64,000 nt of DNA from Bagarius yarrelli (taxonomy: Eukaryota; Chordata; Actinopteri; Siluriformes; Sisoridae). How positions within the stretch are numbered: the first letter of the stretch is position 1; every line of letters starts with the position of its first letter. The notes under the pieces were generated by a model, which had not been told where the DNA came from, did no database searches, and saw only the letters and a program-made list of their open reading frames with translations. The DNA lies in assembly GCA_005784505.1 (NCBI GenBank), contig VCAZ01000027.1:1755265-1819264 (forward strand), written 5' to 3'. Below are positions 25,680-36,815 of the stretch, in pieces. The translations under genes were made by a program, and so were the position numbers.

Positions 25680-27190
25680 AGCTCTCTTTTTGTTGACAAT
25701 TAGTTTAGTAGATTTTAGTGACTTCATAATCCTGTGCTAAATTTAGTCTAAAAAATGGGGGGGGCTCAAACTTAAACTTAGTGCTCAGGTTCAAATGTGA
25801 GATTTAAAGAGAAGTTTCATGGTTTGCTCTAAGGTTTGGTAATTTATTCCTGTGGACCAAACCATACTAGCAACCCGTTGTACAATTTGTGTAGTGCATT
25901 TCGTTTCTTTGAGTTTGATAATTAAATATTGTATTTTTTTCTGCCCCTCAAATGATTGGTAAATGTGAGGTTTTGCTCTAAGATTAGCTTTAAAATACAT
26001 TTACATGTTTCTGTATATATCCTGTATATACATTTGCCCAAAAATATAAATCAGTAATTTTATGAGAAAGGTCTTTATTCAATCATCCATTTTGTGTACA
26101 TCTGACTAATCAGTGTGAACTGTTACTTCCTATAAATCAGCAATAGTTTGGTCCAAAGTCGCGTGTCCCACATGATGTGCTATTTCGGAGGGAAATTTGA
26201 TTTGAATTGTAAGTCATAACTTCTTTTCAACATTTTATCTATATTAAAGTCTGCACATAGAGTAGATTCATTGACGGTCAACATTTTCTGGTGAACTTAT
26301 GTTTTATAAATATGATTTATGAATATGTAGAGAAAATATATAAAACAGTAAATCAAGTAGTGTCATCATAAATATTGGGGGGGTGAGGAGATCTCTGGAG
26401 ATTAAGGTCTTGGGTAAGGATGGTAAATACACTAAATTTAGTATACTGTGAATTTGTTAAAAAATAAATAATTAATCCTCCTTGATAGTATACCACAGAC
26501 CGCCTGTTATGAACTTTAAATCAGTTTGACAGACAACCTTATAAAAAAAATAAAAATAGCAAATAGACTAAAAAACTATAAACAAATATGTTGGCAAACA
26601 TAAGGTACATTTTGTTTCATTTGACATTTGTTTGTAACATAGTTGGCATATTTAAAAAGTCATTAGAACATACCAAATACTTAATTTTTAGTGCATTTGG
26701 GATGCTTATGCATAGGCATTCTAGGCACCTTTCTTTCTGGAGTTGGGGACAGTTACAACAAGGGATATATTATTATTATTATTATATGTAGTATTTTCAT
26801 TATTATTTGTATTATGATAATTATTATTTCAATGTAATGCTGAAACACTATAGGACAATTACTATATTTAAAAAAACCCCGAAATATTAATATATTATAA
26901 AATATATATACTTTATATACTATATATACTCATTTAATCTACCAGAAACTTTAGACCCAACCTTATTATTAAATAAGTCTGAACCAGTTATTATTACTGT
27001 TGATTGCTGTTTTTTTGAGTTAATTAAAAATATATAAACAATAAAAAACAGCAGCAACAAAGGAATAAATAAAAATATATATTTTATACGGGGGTCAAAA
27101 ATGTCCTTTTTCCTTCGGCACAAAATCCGGCTGTGATGACGATTTCCTCAAAAAACCAGCTGCATAAACCAAAACCTGAGACTAATTTCT
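25680..27190. other. Intergenic, no gene seen
   Basis: Very AT-rich, with a tta-repeat patch at 26768-26830 and ta-rich patches near 26890-26930. No gene was recognised between the son-like 3' end and the rcan1 promoter. Confidence 0.4.
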
Positions 27191-27194
27191 TACA

Positions 27195-27651
27195 CTCCGA
27201 ATTAATGAACGTTACGTCACAATTTTACTGTCTCACTTCCGGCATAGTATAAAAGTTTACTCTGCCTATTAGGTTAAATAATTGTTTTTAGGGCCTTAGT
27301 AGATACCCTGAGATATGAATATTATTACTTTTTCTTTATTTTGTATTTTTAAAATATTAATTAAATACTAAAATATTTCCGGGGCTTTAATTTTGGAATG
27401 TGCTCTGTCGGCCTGGAAAGTCCTATAGGGTTCCGATATTAAACCTGATATATTGTACGGTTTAACCTTCAATCAGCGAAAAATCGTATGCTTTATTTAA
27501 GAAAATTTAAATATCTAAATCATTACGCACACATTTGTTGTGTGTGTTTTCAAATTCACCGTCTTGATTGCTGGCTGACTACCTAGCCGTGGTGGCTGTG
27601 TATGTATGTGTGTGTGTGTGTGTGTCTGTGTAACTCGCTGTTAGGTTCATA
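27195..27651 (+). promoter_or_regulatory. rcan1: Distal rcan1 promoter and 5' untranslated region
   Basis: Three motifs stand close together: a CRE-like tacgtcac at 27213-27220, an ETS-like cacttccgg at 27234-27242 and a TATA-like tataaaag at 27248-27255. Transcription from about 27280 would give a roughly 370-nt leader, which includes a GT repeat (27606-27624), before the long-isoform start codon at 27652. Motifs are seen; use is inferred. Confidence 0.5.
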
Positions 27652-30600
27652 ATGCAGCAGTCAGACATGGCGGAGGAAGAGCAGCTGGTTAATGTGCACT
27701 TTACTGCTCTTCCCGACGCTCTAATTGCATGGAAAGTTGATGAAGATGTTTTCCGACACGGACACACTCGAGTGAGTAGTTCACTTACTGTCACCTTTAT
27801 GTCCTGTCCTAGCCGTGTTAATGCTAATATCGCTTATTAGCCGGTAAAATAAATATAAAGACAATTATATTTCTAAACGTATTTGTTATGCGTCGCTCTT
27901 ATTTCAGTTCTTAATTTTAAGTAAATGTCAAGTGGGGTTTTTAGTCATGTCTGTATATAGCTTCTATACACTGGAACGAATTAGCGTTAACGATAAGGGA
28001 CGAGTGCCGAGTGCAGGATAATAAACGCCCAGAATTAAAACTCCTGACTGTTAAAGCAGATATATTAAAGTCAAACATATATAATCAAACATATATAATG
28101 TGTTTGTATATATAATATATACATTATTTATATATATATATATATAATATATAATGTGTTATCTTCTTCCCTCTGTAGCGCTTGTGTTTGAACAATACTG
28201 CCTTTTTTTTAAGCAAATGTAGCCGATGCAAATTTATATGCAGATCATCCAGTGACGTCACACAGAACTTTTGCATATTTCCAAAATTATCAGATAAAAC
28301 GAAGAATAATTTTCAAAATGCTTCCAATACGTGGATATTAGATTTATTTATTTTTTTTTATTTTTTTTTGGTCCAATCAGATTTCAGTTTTTATGTGCTG
28401 CCATGTTACTATAATCTGCCAAAACCTTCAGAATCAGTAGCGCTGCCCATGTAACTTAAACTATATTAGTAGTGGCTGGAATTTTGCCGGGGCTTCTTGC
28501 TGATAGCTTCTTACAGTACTTGCAGGCAATTTAGACTTTTTATTACCCTGCAGCTGGTCATTGGCTGAATCTTTTTGGCCATTATTCGATGGTAGTTTTC
28601 CCTTTTCTTCCATGACTTTCTGGTTTTGGTTGCCATTTTAAAGAATTTGATATCATTTTAGTTGAGTATCATCTTCAGCACTTTATATGTTTTCCACTCT
28701 TGAATCAACTTTTTAATTAAAGTACACTGTCCTTCTGAACAATTTTCAGAGAGACAGTACAATATTTGCTGCCCTTTTTCATAAATAAGGAACACTTGTT
28801 GAACACATCATTTTTTTTTTTCACAGAATAATTGAACTCTTAATTGACGTCCACACTGCTATTATTTTGAACACACCCTTTTTAGTTTCCATTGTTGATT
28901 CCTTTACACAGAATTAACAACATGCATGTCAATACTGTTGGGTCTGTTGTTTTTTCTATTACACCTAGTAGTAAAGTATTTGCCATATAGAAATATAACA
29001 AAACAGTGATTGATCTGGTTAGTGATGTTGGACTGCTATTATTCTGAACCCAACTGTATATTATTTAGGGCCTCTTTTGAATGCTTGACTGTGATTTGCC
29101 CTGTGACAGAAAATATAGCAGATTTTGTTACTGCAATACATTTCAAATAATATCTAAATAGAGATGCTAACAAACGACACATTTATAGTGTTGGCAGGGC
29201 AGTCGAGTTTGTTTTTAGGTGGGACACGAAAAAACATCTGGAAATCTAAGAGTGTTTAAATGGAATGGAAAAATGTGATAGTCAGACAATGCTGTGTAGG
29301 TGTGTAAACCATTAGTGTAGTTGTTTTTATCTTTGTACCATGTACTGACCAGAGTCCGGGTTATAGTCTCTATATTGACTTCAACAACAGTTTCAGGAAT
29401 CAGACAGGAAAACAATGGGATTATAACAGCATTTATTAATGAATGACTACCTTTCTACATAACTGACAAATAAAAATTGTCCTTAATTGTGTTACTCATA
29501 AAAATCTCTTTGTTTAAAATGATTTATTCATCACTAACCCTCATTATATAAGATAAGTCTGATGGCACCGGCATCCACATGCGGAAGTTGTTGCGCTCCT
29601 GCGACCCGGGTTCGATTCCGTCTCTGTTTCTTCCCGGTCCTACCTCTCTTTCTAGCTCCTTCATTTTATCCCTCTGTCCTATCAATAAAGGCATAAAATT
29701 CCCCAAAATATCTTTTAAAAAAATAAGTCTGATGAAAGACACTTCTTATAATTATACAATTGGTTTTATTTTTAAGTTGTTGGACAGGTTCAATGTTTAA
29801 ATAAAAAGAAACATTCCATTATTTGTTATAATAAAGTCATGGTCTGGTTTTCATATCAGTGCATCTCAAGATAAATAAGAATGAAGCATGTTGTAAAAGT
29901 CGGGCTGGTCAGCTGATAATGGTGTGATGGAAGATTCCACCGGGTTTAGTGTCTCTGGAAAGTCTGAAAATGCACAATTAGACTGCGGTATGTTTCCTCA
30001 AAGCTCATAAACCGTTCAGTCAGTGGAAAGTGCAAGTTGTTCCTGTTCTGAATCAGAAAGTCCTCTAAAGGACACTTGGAAAGAGACCAAAGGGATCGTA
30101 GAGAGGCTTGAAAAAAGCTTAGTGTAAAAGCTGTTTCACATTGCCTTCATCGTGGGACTTACTGGTTGATGGAGTTCATACCTTAATATTATAGTCAATC
30201 CAGACTTTAAACTGTCATTATTTAGTTGCTTACAAACGTTAATTTTTTTTTTTTATATGTTTACAGACATGTTCCTGTTCTTGTAAAGGGGATAACAGTA
30301 TTATTATAGTATATAATGATGTGGTAGAGAAATTATTATTTATTTATTTTTGTATTTTTACTGCATGCTGCTTTGCACGATGCTTCTCGAGCAATTTTTT
30401 TACATTTGTTACCATTTATGTGCATTTTTAAAGTTAAAAAGAAAAATAGGCAACTGTAAACAGCTAATCTTGTTAGCACTCGCATGTTTCCCTTTTGGTT
30501 TATTTTGGTTTCAGATTTCCACCTTTCCATTGCACAAGTGGTCTAAACCGACTCAAATGATGCTTTTTGCTAAGTAAAGACAGACAGATAAACACACACA

Positions 30601-30892
30601 CACACACACTAATGAGTGTTTAGATGTAAATGCTCATCTTAGTAACTGACATAACGCTTTGACGATCTCACCTGCAAGGCTTTGGGCAGAAAAAAAAGGC
30701 GTTTATTTGTTGGCTTGCCAGAGACGGAGAGAAGGACGTCATGTAGTGTAAAAATAAGTCTGACGTCTTCGAGCTGAATGCCACTTAAAATGATGGACTG
30801 ACTGAGCTGCAATACAGGGACAAATCTGCTGGATCTGGAGGGGAGGGTGGTTGGTAGAACGAACGGATAGAGCGAAAACAGAGAACATGAGG

Positions 30893-30930
<38 letters not shown>

Positions 30931-33403
30931 AAAGGAATTAACACCCATGGAAAATATGCTGCAGGGAGCTCTAGATAACAGCTGCCTCATCGCACAGCTC
31001 AGCTGATTTAGATTTTCCATCCTGCTCATGAAGGGAGGGTGTTCAGAGCGCGCAAGAGGATCACAGTGTCGTGTACGATTGATTACAGTTTTCCAGCACT
31101 ACGAACCCAGCAGGAATGTGTAAAAACAGAGCAGACTAAAGTTTGGTAAAACTGAGTTTTGGCTATAGTCAGCGGTGACACACATTTTCCAGCCCTCGTG
31201 CTCTTAGTTTAAGTGGAGATGAGTCAGCATAGAGAGCAGTCTGGTAAAAGATCAGTAAAGGAAGTACGCCTTGAGTTTCACTCCCTCCCTTTCTGAAGGG
31301 GCCGGGCCTGTCACCGCACTGCTGAGGCATTCGCATAAAAAGCAGAGAACAAGCAAGCAAACGTGCAGTCTGATTGAGACTCGGAGACTTTAATCAGCAG
31401 TGTAAAAACACGTGGCTGCTTCCAGATTTTTTTTGGATAGTACAGCTTTCTATGCTCTTGTAACAAGATTATTATTTTTTTTTTCCTCTCTGCTGGTTTT
31501 GCTTATTTTGGCGGTGATCTATTTCTGGAATCGAACTCTCTTCTCTCAATCTCAACCCTGACTACAGCAGATAGCTAAAAGTGAAAACAAGAGAAACGAG
31601 AGGGAAAGACAAGTTTATCCAACAAGAAAAGTGAGGAAGACTGGGATTTATTTCTGATCCAGATTTTCTTCTGCTCTCACCCTGGGGAAGGCAAAACGGA
31701 CCCCTTTCCAATTTCTCACTTCTCAAGTCCGCTGCAGGATCCGGCGAGCATCCATCATGCACCTTAAAACCATGAAGTGCAACCGCTTCTGCCTTATCGC
31801 ATCCCTAGAGGATCTGGACATGTTTAACCGCCCTGAGGCCAGGGTACTGTATTCTACTGCTTTTAAAGAATGTGACTGTGTAGGACAAGTAAAAGTAGAC
31901 TGATTTTTGTAGTATATTTTAAGTTTTTGGTTAGCGCTCTTATTATAACAATGTAGTTTAAAAAAAAAAAAAGGTCACAGAAACAGTCAGTTGTGTAACT
32001 TAGCCTAGCTTAACTGCATAAAAGCATAGTGGCTTATTTTGATGGCAACATTCCTCCTGACCTCACCATTCAGGCTAAGGAATGTAAGAATGGTGAGGTC
32101 AGGAATGTTGCCATCAAAATAAGCCACTATGCTTTTATGCAGTTAAGCTAGGCTCGGCTTCTCCAGGATACTTTTGTCCAGTTACTCTATGAGCTCTCAT
32201 ATGAGCTATGAGCTTATCAGTTAGTCACAATGTCGGACAAAGAAACAAAAAAAGGGACTGGGAACATAGAAACGAATGCAAATGAGCAGGGGTGAAATCG
32301 CAAATGTGGAGCGATTCAGAGCTATGAGTCTGACGTAAGTGATGACGTCTTGCTGAAACGCGGCACGCATTTACGAAAAGACCAGGGATCAGGCAATTGC
32401 CTCAAAATCCTGTCCTGACACGCTGTTACATGGGGTCTGATCCAGTTTTCCATCATTCCTCTGTGCTCTTGCATCCCTTCATGAATCTCCCTGTTACCCT
32501 GGAAACCGGGATCACTTGAGTCTAAAGCCAGGCCTTGTGTAGCATTAGCATTCTGTGCGTCACTGAAGATTAATATAGAAAGACTTAACACAGGCTGTTT
32601 TTGATATTTTAATAAAAAAAAAACCCACCAACTGTAATTACGGTTTGCTTAACTGTGTGTGTGTAGCGTGCTTTTTTTTAGCTATCAATGTATTTATTTC
32701 AGTGTTTTCTTTTTCACTCAGGCGAGTTTCGAGGAGGTCTTCCGTGCCTTTGATAGTCAAGTTACCTTTCAGTTTTTTAAGAGCTTCAGGAGAGTAAGAA
32801 TTAACTTCAGCAACGCTCTGGCAGCTGCAGAGGCAAGAGCAAGACTCCACAAGAGCGACTTTAATGGCTCAGAACTCCGACTTTATTTTGCCCAGGTATG
32901 ATGTGTTGTTTTGTTTTGTTTTGTTTTTTGTCTTTCTGACTAGCTTTAATCATTGTTCCCTTTGTGATTATTGTAGTCAGTACATATAGGAAGTGCACGA
33001 CTGGAGCCTCCTAAACCAGAGAAGCAATTCCTTCTTTCTCCACCTCCATCTCCTCCTGTGGGATGGGAGCAGGCTCAGGATGCCACACCTGTCATCAACT
33101 ACGACCTTCTCTGTGCCATCGCCAGACTTGGCCCAGGTACCTTCATGCTTAAAATAATAACAGTGTGTGTTTAAAAAAGATGCAAAATATTTATTGGTAA
33201 GCCTCACTTTGCTGTCTCTATTTCCAGGGGAGAAATACGAGCTACACTCTGGAACCCCTACTACCCCTAGCGTGGTGGTGCACGTGTGCGAAAGCGATCA
33301 GGACAGCTCCGGTGCCGAGGACTGCACAAACAGCTTCAAACAGCCGCGGCCCAAAATTATCCAGACTCGGCGTCCAGACTACAGCTCCTCAATCACCCAG
33401 TGA
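27652..33403 (+). CDS. rcan1: Regulator of calcineurin 1, long isoform
   Basis: Exons: 27652-27771, 32722-32895, 32977-33136 and 33228-33403, all phase-consistent, giving 209 residues. The first exon encodes MQQSDMAEEEQLVN and the LPDALIAW region, equivalent to human RCAN1 exon 1. The common exons encode the RRM-like core (FQFFKSFRRVRINFSN), the Ser-Pro box FLLSPPPSPPVGW, the PxIxIT-like TPSVVVHVCESD that binds calcineurin, and the C-terminal PKIIQTRRPDY. The 174-nt first common exon has the same length as in human. The protein inhibits or tunes the phosphatase calcineurin in the cytosol and so limits NFAT signalling. It lies just upstream of kcne1, which fits rcan1 rather than rcan2 or rcan3. 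No frame break was found. Confidence 0.93.
28366..28530 (+). repeat. Dispersed repeat family D, copy 1 (rcan1 intron)
   Basis: The stretch gtccaatcagatttcagttt through gtgctgccatgtta and cagaatcagtagcgctgccc recurs in reverse complement at 54.2-54.3 kb. The right part (taacttaaactatattag) also resembles 48.17 kb. It probably belongs to a nonautonomous DNA transposon, but no termini are certain. Confidence 0.55.
29570..29725 (+). repeat. tRNA-derived SINE (family C)
   Basis: The head is a tRNA-like segment with B box gggttcgattcc at about 29608. It is followed by a pyrimidine-rich body (cctctctttctagctcc) and a tail cctatcaataaaggcataaa. The 2.1 kb relic has the same plan. It lies in the first intron of the long rcan1 transcript. 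Confidence 0.65.
30897..30927. repeat. GA dinucleotide repeat
   Basis: About 15 uninterrupted GA units upstream of the internal rcan1 promoter. Confidence 0.9.
30940..31375 (+). promoter_or_regulatory. rcan1: Internal rcan1 promoter with NFAT-like and AP-1-like sites
   Basis: Four ggaaaa/ttttcc cores lie within about 240 bp (30949-30954, 31013-31018, 31089-31094 and 31185-31190), followed by a perfect AP-1 motif tgagtca at 31220-31226 and a TATA-like cataaaaag at about 31333. In mammals the exon-4 promoter of RCAN1 is calcineurin-inducible through clustered NFAT sites; the same arrangement stands here upstream of the equivalent short-isoform exon. The motifs are seen; inducibility is inferred. 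Confidence 0.5.
31757..31843 (+). CDS. rcan1: Alternative first coding exon of rcan1 (short, inducible isoform)
   Basis: ATG at 31757 opens 29 codons (starting MHLKTMKCNRFCLIASLEDL) and ends at a donor agg|gtactg in phase 0, joining directly to the common exon at 32722. The length is exactly that of human exon 4, which also begins MH. The resulting protein would be 198 residues, against 197 for human RCAN1.4. An internal promoter with NFAT-like motifs lies just upstream. Confidence 0.85.
32002..32154. repeat. Near-perfect inverted repeat, 66-bp stem
   Basis: The left arm (32002-32070) and right arm (32089-32154) pair over all 66 bases of the right arm. The only difference is a 3-base cct insertion in the left arm. 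The loop is 18 nt (32071-32088). It lies in the rcan1 intron, 158 nt downstream of the short-isoform donor and in the transcribed orientation. It carries no recognisable transposon termini or clear target duplication. Confidence 0.92.
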
Positions 33404-34415
33404 ACATGAGGAGTTACGTCCCTGTGCTGTTCAGTTTGTTTTTCTGTTTCGGGACTGTCAGGCATGCAGCTAGTCTGTCCCCATAGAAGCTTTCAGTCCG
33501 AGCTGAACCCAGCAGAGAAAGAGAGACAATACATCTGCACTGTTTTTCAGGGGAATTGGGGAGTTTATTGCATGCAGCTGTTGATAAAGTGGTTCATTTC
33601 TCCACATCTAAAGTTCAAGGGGATTTCATGGATGGTTTCCATTGATGTCTATGGCTACAGAGAACAAAAGCCTCCTGTTGTGGCTTTATTTATTTTCTTT
33701 AATTTTCAAAGCATGTTTAAGGGCAATGCAAGGTGAATTTTATAATAGAACTTGTTGCCATGGTTGCGTAATATTTGGTGAACATCCTCCTTTCTACACA
33801 AGCTTTTCTTTAATGTTGGCATTAATAGAAATGTGCGGTATGAATTTTAGATTTTGAAAGTTTGTGATACTGGGGTTTCGGGTCTTTTTTTTTTTTAATT
33901 TATGTTTGCTGTAAGAAATGAAAAGGATGAGAAAAAAAACTGATTTCATTTGCTAAGCTTTCCTACATAAAGTCATTTTATATATTATAAATTAACTAAT
34001 CGTTACTACTAGTTTGACAAACATTTCAGTCAGAAATAAAGAAATGATTATTATACGTCCTGACACATTGATGATATTTGTATGAAAATACATTGTCATG
34101 TCTTGAAAATAACATTTATTTTCTTTGACCATAACACTGTAATACAGTCAGTTTTGATAAGGGACTACCTTTATGCCCTTTACTAGTATTTGCAGATGTT
34201 ACATTTATTACATGGTGCCAGTTGTTGTACTAATGTCTGCTCTGTTCGTGTTGTTTGACTGTAATGTATGTTTACCTCATTGTAATGGTTTAATTGTCAG
34301 ACTGCTCAAAAATGTAAAAGAAACTGCTTGGTTGTCGACTCAGTAACGGCTCAGATGTATATATCGTAATTTTTACCTTAACAACCAAAATAATAAATCG
34401 GGATTTTGACTCGTA
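33404..34415 (+). other. rcan1: 3' untranslated region of rcan1
   Basis: No coding continues after the tga at 33401-33403. The first clear polyadenylation signal, aataaa, is at 34392-34397, giving a 3' UTR of about 1 kb. Confidence 0.65.
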
Positions 34416-34511
34416 CAGTTGTGTGGTTACATTTTGTCCCAATTCCACCTACACTGTAAGTATATAAGTGGGCTCACAACCCACTGAAGTGTTTTAAAAT
34501 AAATTTATTTT

Positions 34512-35285
34512 ACAACCCGATTTTTGAAAAAGTTAGGATGTTTTGTTAAATTTGAATCACATGAGCAAATATTTTAATTACAACAGAACATAGATAACAG
34601 TAAAGATAAAACTGAGACATTTTACACTTTTATCCACTAAATAAGCTTATTTCAAGTTTGATGCCTACTACAGGTCTCAAAGTTGGCATGGGGGCAACAA
34701 ATGGCTAAAAAAAAAGCAAGAAATTTTGGAAAGATTCTAATGGGAGAACATTTAGTAAATAAGTTAATCATCATTAGATCTGTAACAGGATTAGTTATAC
34801 ATAACATCATCGCAAGGTTGATGTTTGTTGGATGACCCTAGTCTTCAGGCCCTGCATCACTGAGATTACTAAATAGACCCAGAAAACGTCCAGAAATCGC
34901 TTTTAGTAAACACAATCCGCTGTGTCAAAAGCTCTATCATGCAAGAAGGAACCCATATGTGAACATGGTTCTAAAGCACCGTCGTGTCCTGTGGGCTAAG
35001 AATCATTGTTTTGTAGTAAAAGAGTCCGGGTGTGGAATTAACTTGCCTGCAGTCCAGTTCTTTCACCTATAGAACACATTTTACGAATCATTTAACAAAA
35101 AATACGTCAAAGTCGACCACAAACTCTTTAGCAGCTGGAAACTCATAAACCCGATGCCCAGAAATCCTTAGACTGTTCTGAAAGGAAGAGGAGATACACC
35201 ATGGGAAACATGCCCCATCCCAACATGTTGCAGGCATCAAATTTGCAGTGAGCTCATTTAGTCCCAACTTTTCTGGAATTTAGGT
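34512..35285 (+). mobile_element. Degenerate Tc1/mariner-like fish element
   Basis: The left end reads acaacccgatttttgaaaaa gttagg; the right end reads cccaacttttctggaattt, an inverted pair. The inner part keeps decayed transposase segments such as ccagaaaacgtccagaaatc followed by taaacacaatccgctgtg, and cctgcagtccagttctttca. Much of the coding region is deleted and no long frame survives. Confidence 0.65.
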
Positions 35286-36170
35286 TAAAGCTAGCTAGAA
35301 ATCCAGTCACTCTAAGTTGCCAATACTATAGATAATATATATAATATAATAGTTTTAATTTCTTTTCTTTTTTTTTTTTTTTTACAAGTAACGAGTGGGC
35401 CTTCATACATATAAAGCCATGACGCATGTAGAGGACTTTTCAAGGTGACACACAGATCGCTCCAGAAATAGAATCCATGAGGCTCAGAAAGACCCCGCAT
35501 GTCATCACCAATGATTGTTTTAATGTGCAGTGTTGTTCCATGCGCTCTAGAGTTATTAAACCTCAAGGTCAAAGGGATGACTGTACACTCTGTTTTCTTT
35601 CGGTTCTTGTCAAATAACACCGCTTTCTGAGGCTGCTGTTACATATTTCCTCAAAAATGCAGGTCACTACTGATAGATTCATCCTGTTTTGCTTTATTCT
35701 CTGATGTTCTAATAAGGCATTTCCTGCATATCAAACTATTTGGGGTTTTTTTATGTGTCAAATATTAATTCGTGTATCAAATATTAAAGAATATTTACAG
35801 ACTAGTAGAGACATTAGGACGTTGTCCTTACTGACCTTCACCCTCTTTAGATTCATTAAATGTGCTGATGAGTTGAGGGAGATGTGTGTGTGTGTGTGTT
35901 TTATATATGTGGGTGGATCCATGGTCTCTATAAATCTAATAGAATATCAGTTATGAGAGGAGATCCAGGTAGCACCACAGATTGCGCTTCATTAATTCTT
36001 TTTAAAAATTAACCCACTGGAGGTTTGAAGGTATGTTTTTACTAGTTTTTTGTGTGTGTGTTTATTCAGGATATTTTATTCTGTAATCTTGCAACTGGAC
36101 TGTATTTAATTCATAATGTAAAATAATAAGCAAGAGTAACTCATTATCTTTCTCTTTTTATTCAACTAGG
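35286..36170. other. Intergenic, upstream of kcne1
   Basis: AT-rich, with a poly-T run at 35369-35383 and a GT run at 35884-35900. An acceptor (caactag) at 36165-36171 feeds the kcne1 exon, so a 5' noncoding exon probably lies somewhere upstream; none was identified. Confidence 0.4.
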
Positions 36171-36180
36171 AAAGCTAAAT

Positions 36181-36537
36181 ATGCTAGCACAGAATCATTC
36201 GGATGTGCAAACTCTCCTGCTCTCCATGCTTCAGCATTATCTTAATAAAACCTGGAACTTTCCAGCTGAGCCCTTAATGTCAGTACCAGTCAAAGCACAG
36301 AGCCAGGGATTTATCTACATTTTGCTGATGGTTGGACTCTTCAGCTTTTTTACCTTTGGCATCATGTTCAGTTACATCCGCTCTAAGAAACTGGAGAATT
36401 CGCAGGATCCTTACCATCAGTATATAGCCAAAGACTGGGTGAGTGTGCTGACTCCATCCGCAGCCATAAAGCAGGCTTGCAAAAAAGAGTCTGTGGTTAT
36501 TGGAAACCCTGCAGCCGTGGAGCACCTGCCAGGATGA
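36181..36537 (+). CDS. kcne1: Potassium channel beta subunit KCNE1 (minK)
   Basis: A single coding exon of 118 residues. It has N-glycosylation sequons at N5 (NHS) and N22 (NKT), one membrane span at about residues 43-65, and the family signature SYIRSKKLE directly after it. The span contains FSFFTFGIM, where human has FGFFTLGIM, so the activation triplet reads Phe-Thr-Phe rather than Phe-Thr-Leu. The protein is a type I membrane subunit that slows and enlarges KCNQ1 current. The start follows an in-frame acceptor 10 nt upstream. Its position between rcan1 and dnajc28 fits human 21q22.1. The C-terminal tail is short compared with human (129 residues in all). Confidence 0.9.
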   Translation: MLAQNHSDVQTLLLSMLQHYLNKTWNFPAEPLMSVPVKAQSQGFIYILLMVGLFSFFTFGIMFSYIRSKKLENSQDPYHQYIAKDWVSVLTPSAAIKQACKKESVVIGNPAAVEHLPG

Positions 36538-36815
36538 AGAGGCAAGAAACTTATGCTAACATACATTGATTACATTGTCAAAATTATCACATTTTGTTTT
36601 AATTCACAATAATCAAATTATAGATCCCAAAAATAAAATAATTCAAAAGGACAAAACACTTTTTATTTTAAGTTTCTTTACCCGATGCTGATGTCACTAG
36701 GATGAACATATTCTTTCCTAAACAATAAATTATATTCTAAATCTTTCTGAAGACGTCTTCAATTTTGTGCAAATTACAGCAATGTTTCAAAACAGAGCAT
36801 TATTTAGATATTATT
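36538..36815. other. Converging 3' ends of kcne1 and dnajc28
   Basis: Plus-strand aataaa signals at 36632-36637 and 36724-36729 serve kcne1. A minus-strand signal (tttatt on the plus strand, 36662-36667) can serve dnajc28. If the second kcne1 signal is used, the two transcripts overlap by roughly 100 nt. Confidence 0.4.
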
